This document shows positions 58,201 through 64,000 of a stretch of 64,000 bases of DNA, piece by piece. How positions within the stretch are numbered: position 1 is the stretch's first letter; every line of letters begins with the position of its first letter. Made by a program: the position numbers and the translations under genes. Origin of the DNA: Romanomermis culicivorax (Eukaryota; Nematoda; Enoplea; Mermithida; Mermithidae); contig CAWUHX010000288.1 of assembly GCA_963922205.1 (NCBI GenBank), positions 186,001-250,000 on the forward strand, written 5' to 3'. The notes beneath the pieces are model-generated. The model ran no database searches and was not told the DNA's origin. It was given only the letters and a program-made list of their open reading frames with translations.

Positions 58201-61200
58201 TTATATTATATATCAAGGAACTTTACATGAATGCGTTTCTATTTTGAAGATCTCTTAAACAAAAAACGATTTACTACTATTTTTAACTGTTTTTTCCGAG
58301 ATAATTTGGTGTTTCAATGCAACAAACGCTGGCGTTAAGCGTGGTTTTTCGCTGGTGAACAGATTAAAGAGGAAAACTCAGTCGCAAACAACAGTAAGGT
58401 CTTACTCGATCAAGAAATCAAATAGCAAAATTAGATTTTTCATCGATCATCAAATCAGGCTGAACATTTGGACGTCTTGATGCGTTTGCAGAAATGCCAC
58501 AGCAATTGTAATAATTTTGATTTCGGAAGTGCTTACAAAATAAGGGCTAAAGAAACGCGATATAAAACTGGTGATTTTGCTAAGAAACGTAATGAATAAA
58601 CGTGTCGTGTTTTGACTGAAAATAAACTTTTTTGATGAGTTCCGCTTTAAAAGCAAATTAAAAAAATTTGCCCTATCTGTGATACAAGTAAATTTGGATT
58701 AAATACAATCAAACTATACGAATTATATAATGCATTAATTTTTATCAAAAGTGTGCATTGATTATTTATGGCCCCTAAAAATGTCTGTTTGGCTCCTAAA
58801 AATTTAGGTCTAGGAGCCATTTGGCGTGTAAATTTTTGACGAAAAAAGCCTGGTATGGATTTACCCTACCCTAAAAAATTTGGCGGAAGTTTACTATAGG
58901 CCAAAAATTTGGCAAAAGTTCAGAATAGGCCAAAAATATGGTAAAGTAAAATGCAACAAACATTTTGAAAAGATTAGATTGCAAAAAAGATCAATGTGAA
59001 ACGCAGCTTATAATTAATGTCAGCAAACAACTTTATTGAAGAATTATTGATACAAAAGACAATAAATGTTCATTTTAAAGTAAAAAAATTACTATATACC
59101 TGATTCCTGCAAAAAAATTACTAAAGGGCAAATTTTGGTCGTTTTCTATACCCTATGACCCCTGACCGTGTGCATGTATGGCAAGAATATATGCTTATTT
59201 TACTTCTTTAACGCGAAAACCAAAATTTTTTGATAACTAATTTGAAAAATTGCTTACTTACCATTAGAAAAAACTTGATCGCTCATTTTTTCCGGAATTT
59301 TTACTGAAATGAAAAGGAGAAAAAATACTAACGATACATACTACAAATCAATAATTTTTTACAGGGCTTTAATAGGACGTGTTTTTCGTCGATAATACCA
59401 TCTTTTAGCGAAAATTTGACGACGGCCATTTCCAACGGAGATGCGAATCTTTCTTCGTAAAGCTCGTAATAATTTTGTACAGATATCACGAAAAAAGGCT
59501 GACAATAGATTTCTAGAAAAAATTTTTTATTTGACTTGAAATATATTCCGAAACAAAGCATTTTTGAAAAATATTGCTTTCAGCGATTATCTAGTGAAGA
59601 AAGTATATTATGGGTTTTTTCCGCGCAGCGGGACCTTTGTCACTCGTACGGAAAACTTTTTGGGACACTTCTAGCGCAGAATGGAAGTTTTTTGCACTTT
59701 TTTGTAGCCGGTGAAGAGGTACACTTTGGGGCGATTTCGACCCAAAAAGCCTTAAATTTTTGCAATGTTCGCTACAATTAAGTTGCAACAGGGTTAAAAA
59801 AGAATGGTTTCATTTCTTACTTATCCTTGATTGTTTCCATAAATCTGTCATGTCTATTTTCACATTAGAGTTAGTAAAACTTTGCAACTTCCCTGAAAAT
59901 TAGAATTTTTCGATTGCGATGAATGTGACCTCTTTGATTTTCTAATCATTTCATCATTCGCTTATTTAATAACCATTATTGTTTAGCTGAAAATACAAAA
60001 ACGGAGAGTATCAAAAATTATCTTCACAATATATTTTCCAGCATTTCAGAAACTTCTGCACTCAAAATCCAATAATTCGAGGTGGATTTCTTTAACTAAA
60101 GTGTCTTATCTCATATTTATCAATCGGTAATAATCTGTATTTTGTTTAAATTTAGAATTCTCGACTAAACGCCAAATAATTTTATTTTTCGCTTGAGGTT
60201 TTCCGAACTTTGAGAGCACTTGAGGAACGATGAGGGTGTTACTATAGTGAAAATCTAAAGTTTTCCTTTTGGGATACATGTGATGAAGAACCAATTTCCA
60301 GCGTTCTGAATATCAAAATCCAGAAATGAAATCAACAATTTTCAGCTCTGATTAAAGCAAAATCAGAAACTTAGGATGTTCGAGTCAACCGAAACCGAGG
60401 AAATAATATTTTTTCCAAAACCGAATCCATGAAACTCAAAATTGGAAAACCGAAACCCAGATTTTTCGGATGGTATTTTTTGGTTTTCACTTATGCTTGA
60501 GGTATTTAATAGAGTGAATATATTCCAAAAGCTGCAATTTGTATATGTCAAGTTGAAACAGTTTTTTTTGCATTCTGGATTAAATATTCAACATTTTCTG
60601 TTGAAAATTCAGTGAATCTTCATTATAAATCGCTTTCAATTAGTAACTGATGAATATCATTTTTCATACGATTATACAGATGTTTTCACTTTCTAGTCTT
60701 ATTCTATGAGGTCCAAGACAAAGCTAATATCGACATCATACTGCCAATACTTCCATATGAAATCAATGTTTGACCATGTATGAACAAATTTTTCAATCAA
60801 ATCTTAGATAGGTACCTTCCCATCTGACAAAAACATTCTGTACTTCTAAATAAGGTGGAATGCCAGGAATACTTCTCAATTTTTGATCGAAAGGATTTGA
60901 TAAATGTTGAATAGTTCATTACCAAAATACAAGGCCAGTTAGGACCTTGAATATTGAATGAACATATTCTCTTTCAAACATAACACACCCATGCCTCAAG
61001 TTTCATATAAAAAATCTCAATATCAAGATTTCCTGACAAGAAGTGACATTCTCAAATTGTCCCACATATTTCAAGCAATTCTAATAGAACTGAAATTGAT
61101 ACAGAAAACGATAACAGAATGAACCTAAAATTTACGAGGTGGGGCAGAGTTGGGACAAAGCACAAGTACCCAATTATCTCTAATTTTCGGTACACAATTT

Positions 61201-62078
61201 TAGCTCGGAACGAAAAAGCACTTTTCGCTTGCGGAAAAAATTGAGTCATTTCTGTACGGCATTGTTTCTTTGGCTCGGCACTAATAAAGTTGGGCCAAAA
61301 TTACACAAATTAGCGGCTGCGCTAATGAGTGCGCTGCTAAAAGAGTACTGCATGGCGCGGACGAATGCATGCGGAAAAAGGCTGGTACGAGCAATGAAGA
61401 GATTGATTACTCGTAAAATCGTCGACCAGACTCCATTCTAATCTAATTTTGAGGTCGTTTTTCATTGTTTTCCATTTTTCGGCGGCGCGATTTTCGTCGT
61501 CAGACAACTAAAAAGCATGCGAAATCGTACGATACATTTTCATCAATTTAAAACAAATTTTACATAAAAATTCCCATCGTCACAAAAATCCATATGTTCA
61601 ACGTTTCTTAGTGAAGTGGCGGATTGCGACGCTAGCCCAGATCTTCCAGACGCATTTTGTCCTTGTTGACTGGATTTTTTGCTTTTTGTAGCTTTCCTCG
61701 CGACGATCCGTCTTTCCGGTAAAGACTTGGCCTGCTGCCGAAAAAACTCTTTTTCTTCCGGCGTCAACGTTTCCCATTCTGAGCTGGCCGGTACGACGAT
61801 ATCTTGATAGCCTGAAAAATTAACAAGCTTTGATGCGAAACTAATTTCCAGGACTTCTAGGCGGCGAATTTGTAAAATAGTGGACTCATGACGTTTTAAT
61901 TAACTTCGAATTCTAGATTAGACTAGGGAGAAAAATGGTCAACATATAGTTAGTTAAATAGTTAAATTTAGTTAAATTCTAAAACGTTACCTCTAAATCG
62001 ATGTCCTTTTTTAATTTCCCGCTGACGGTAATATTGCATGAAGACGAAAAATCCATTTCGCTGGTACGATTGCGGCAT
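55224..62078 (-). CDS. mael: Maelstrom (HMG box + MAEL domain), piRNA-pathway type protein
   Basis: Minus-strand exons: 61991-62078, 61564-61811, 61411-61507, 59363-59512, 59262-59303, 57822-58001, 57503-57722, 57338-57439, 57186-57286, 56625-56696, 56426-56542, then a terminal exon, either 55620-55648 (481 residues) or 55224-55381 (524 residues); all phases fit. Residues 1-60 are a short HMG box (GFFVFMQYYRQREIKKGHRF, WETLTPEEKEFFRQQAKSL). A basic linker follows. The MAEL domain starts near residue 145 (PFFVISVQNYYELYEERFAS). The lineage-specific ECHC residues are all present: E172 in PLEMAVVKFSLKDG, and C322-H325-C333 in LYCSWHQVKRLKKCAL with the same C-X2-H-X7-C spacing as human MAEL. The domain ends in YLLFTLLADPYKLDL. 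Maelstrom acts in germline nuage and nucleus in transposon silencing, as known from insects and mammals. Two introns carry hAT sequences. Confidence 0.88.
58065..58852. mobile_element. hAT-like MITE, CAGGCTTTTTT family, copy 2 (mael intron 5)
   Basis: Perfect 8-bp duplication GTATGGAT (58057-58064, 58853-58860). The left end is CAGGCTTTTTTTAGTC, the inverted right end CAGGCTTTTTTCGTC. Repeats of TAGGAGCCATTTGG near both ends match the copy at 45935-46860. It sits 64 bp upstream of the exon 6 acceptor. Confidence 0.87.
59609..60350. mobile_element. Fragment related to the 8140-10737 hAT element (mael intron 3)
   Basis: It begins GGGTTTTTTCCGCGCAG with a second GTACGGAAAACTTTTTGGG block, and shares TTATCCTTGATTGTTTC and TTCCAGCRTTCTRAATATCA segments with 8140-10737. 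No right end or target duplication was found. Confidence 0.6.
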
Positions 62079-62689
62079 GATGGGAGCTGGTAAGAAATTT
62101 GATCTGAGTAAAATAATTGACGCTATCACAAGGAAACCAAATTCGATTTTTTTTACGTTCGAAGTAAACCTATTCATCTTATGTTCTAACTCCTGCTAAA
62201 ATTTAGGGCTTATCTAATCGCAATTAAGAATGTCCCAAGCACCGGCACCGGTGCCATGATTAAATGCCGATTTTAATGCGAAAAGGCTACAAATATCATT
62301 CTATAGTCTGCTTGTTATATAGGTAAGATTATGAGACGTGCGGCGGTTTAGGACTACTACGCATTTTTCCTGCAGGATTTAAGCCGTGCTAAGTTCGGGC
62401 GACCAAGAGAAAAAACTTGTGTGGTGAGCACAAATTTTTTTTCTCGGGGGATTTTTCAAATGCAAAACGCAGTTAAAATAATTCTGGCTTGGTGGAAAAT
62501 CGGTCACTTTCACTCAAATCAGCCTCCACAATCACTGAAAAGCTCAAGTATACGATACCAGATTTTCAGGTAGGGATGAAGTTCAGGATTTTTTGCGTGG
62601 TCAACCATTATGTGTTCTTCCCAAGAGTGATCTATTTTAAAGCAGTAGTTGAGAAGGAAGTGCCATAAGATACCCACCAGAAATCGCGT
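62079..62689. other. Upstream region of mael
   Basis: Just 5' of the mael ATG (minus strand) is TTTTACTCAG followed by 21 bp to the start codon, which would suit an acceptor for cis- or trans-splicing. Further out, no promoter motif is distinctive and no other gene is seen. Confidence 0.35.
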
Positions 62690-62993
62690 ACCGTACGGCT
62701 AGCCATATGGTGATCCCTCAAGATTTGCGCCATCCTTATGGTCAAAAAAACTTACGATCAAGTTTTTGGTATTAAATGATCGTTTTTGAACAAAAACGAT
62801 CAAAAATACCCTTTTCCTACGCTTCGCGCCATAACTGTGTATTTCGATAGTTTTGGGACAGAAATTATTTTTAGGGAAAAAGTCAGATTTTTTCTCTCAA
62901 TGACCTCCATCCCTAAATTTTTAGGTAATTGACGACTCCACCTACAAAAATAATCGCTTTAACCCCAGACCTCGGAGCTTAGTTACAAGTGTG
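62690..62993. mobile_element. Degenerate third copy of the CATACATGTAACGG MITE family
   Basis: Diverged similarity to 54636-55054, with shared ACCATATG, TTTTTGACCATAAG-like and TCAATGACCYCCVGCTCC blocks. It ends in GTTACAAGTGTG in place of GTTACATGTATG. Another MITE is inserted at its right end. Confidence 0.5.
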
Positions 62994-62995
62994 AA

Positions 62996-63165
62996 CAGTG
63001 GCGGATCCAGAAATTTTTTTCAGGGGAGGGCGGTGCTCAAAGTTAAGTATTTTTCCAAAAAAAATTCAGAAAATTTTCCAAAATTTTTCAAATTTGCCTA
63101 TACAGAAAAAATCGTATTTCAAAAGTTTCGGAGGGGGCGGCCGCCCCCCCCTAAATCCGCACTTG
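62996..63165. mobile_element. hAT-like MITE with CAGTGGCGGATCCAG ends
   Basis: Ends CAGTGGCGGATCCAG and, inverted, CAAGTGCGGATTTAG. 8-bp duplication AGTGTGAA/AGTATGAA (62988-62995, 63166-63173, one mismatch). Runs of G and C next to the right end. 170 bp, non-coding. Confidence 0.72.
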
Positions 63166-63173
63166 AGTATGAA

Positions 63174-64000
63174 TATACCGTCCTCATACACGTACATTAT
63201 ATGGATTGGCGAAAACCCGCTTTCTGAAATTCCGAAATTCGAGTTTTTGCTGAGGTTGGCTTGGCGCTCCCAAATACTTTAGAATCGGGGCGCCCCCTTC
63301 CCTTGGCAGTGATAATTTTTTTTACTGAATACGTATATATATAATATATATATGCACATACTGATTGCTAAAAATTCTTACACATTATTTGCTGATAGAT
63401 ATATATACATCTGTATAAAATTCTTCATTTAGTTAAATTTCAGGACTTCAAATTGATTTTCTGATTTAAATTCAGTATTTTGTTTGATATTTTTGAATGA
63501 ATCTTTTGACGAAAATGATTTGCTTTTTGATACTCATTTTAGTACGCTACGTAGAATGATATTTTAAAAATTTTTTGAAAATCCGCCCCTCCTTGGGCAT
63601 ATCCTGGGTACGGTACTGTTTAGAATTATATACATTATACTAGTTGTAAACAAGAAACGATAAAAATAAAAAGTCGAAAATTATTCATAATATGTTTCCA
63701 AAGCAGGTCGTTTGAAAACGTTTTTTCACAAATACAACGACACAGTCTATTCCAACGAATTCCTGAAACAGTGCTTCACTTTGCAAACGAAAGCTATTAT
63801 CTATGACATTTGAGTAATGAAAGGGTGCACCAAGGATTTCATGATTTCTATTAGAAAATTTCATCACAAGATTTGAATGCTATAACTGATCCAGTTTAGC
63901 CAGAAAACAATCAAATACGATACAGCTACTGAGTAATAATCTGTTAACGGTCAATTTTTGCTGAAAATTGGCATTTTGATACGAAGGTGCCACGTCGAAT
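63174..64000. other. AT-rich DNA to the window end
   Basis: Includes a TATATATA run near 63340 and a short minus-strand frame (63685-63867) without splice or family support. Confidence 0.35.

Overview
This window is animal nuclear DNA, most likely from a nematode. Genes are split into small exons (27 to 376 bp). Introns start GTAAGT or GTAATT and end TTTTCAG or TTTCTAG. Introns and spacers are studded with the TACAGTAA / TTACTGTA words familiar from nematode non-coding DNA. A degenerate array of the nematode telomere unit TTAGGC lies at 44.63-44.85 kb. There is no bacterial gene organisation, rRNA, convincing tRNA or CRISPR array.

Layout. 0-7 kb: a PIF/Harbinger-like non-autonomous element, a Ly6/three-finger GPI-type protein (+), a possible 45-residue Cys-rich protein (+), and the first copy (B1, -) of a secreted 11-cysteine protein. 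7.8-11.6 kb: a long inverted-repeat element split by a 2.6 kb hAT-like insertion. 12.6-13.7 kb: the second copy (B2, -) of the 11-cysteine protein. 15.6-25.8 kb: two tandem copies (C1 and C2, both -) of an unrecognised secreted protein of about 213 residues, inside a several-kilobase segmental duplication; a hAT relic sits in intron 1 of C2. 26.4-33.1 kb: a small TTA-flanked MITE, a nearly intact 3.2 kb PIF/Harbinger element with both of its genes, and a dead mariner broken by a further insertion. 34.6-38.0 kb: a complete four-exon Sox gene (-), closest to group C (sem-2/Sox4/11 type). 38-54 kb: few or no genes, many MITEs of at least six families, and the telomere-like array. 55.2-62.1 kb: a multi-exon Maelstrom gene (-), with HMG box and MAEL domain and its ECHC residues intact.

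The gene models were built by hand. In B1, B2, C1, C2, Sox and mael every splice junction keeps the reading frame, and for B and C the paralogue pairs confirm each other exon by exon. The non-genic remainder is dominated by class II transposons. For many of them both terminal inverted repeats and target-site duplications can be read directly: 8 bp for hAT, CTG or TTA for PIF/Harbinger, TA for mariner.

The points most worth attention are a Maelstrom gene in a nematode-like genome; the two families of tandemly duplicated secreted proteins, one with an internal duplication of a C-X6-C-X4-C-X10/11-C unit; and a set of PIF/Harbinger-like elements whose ends are packed with short palindromes.
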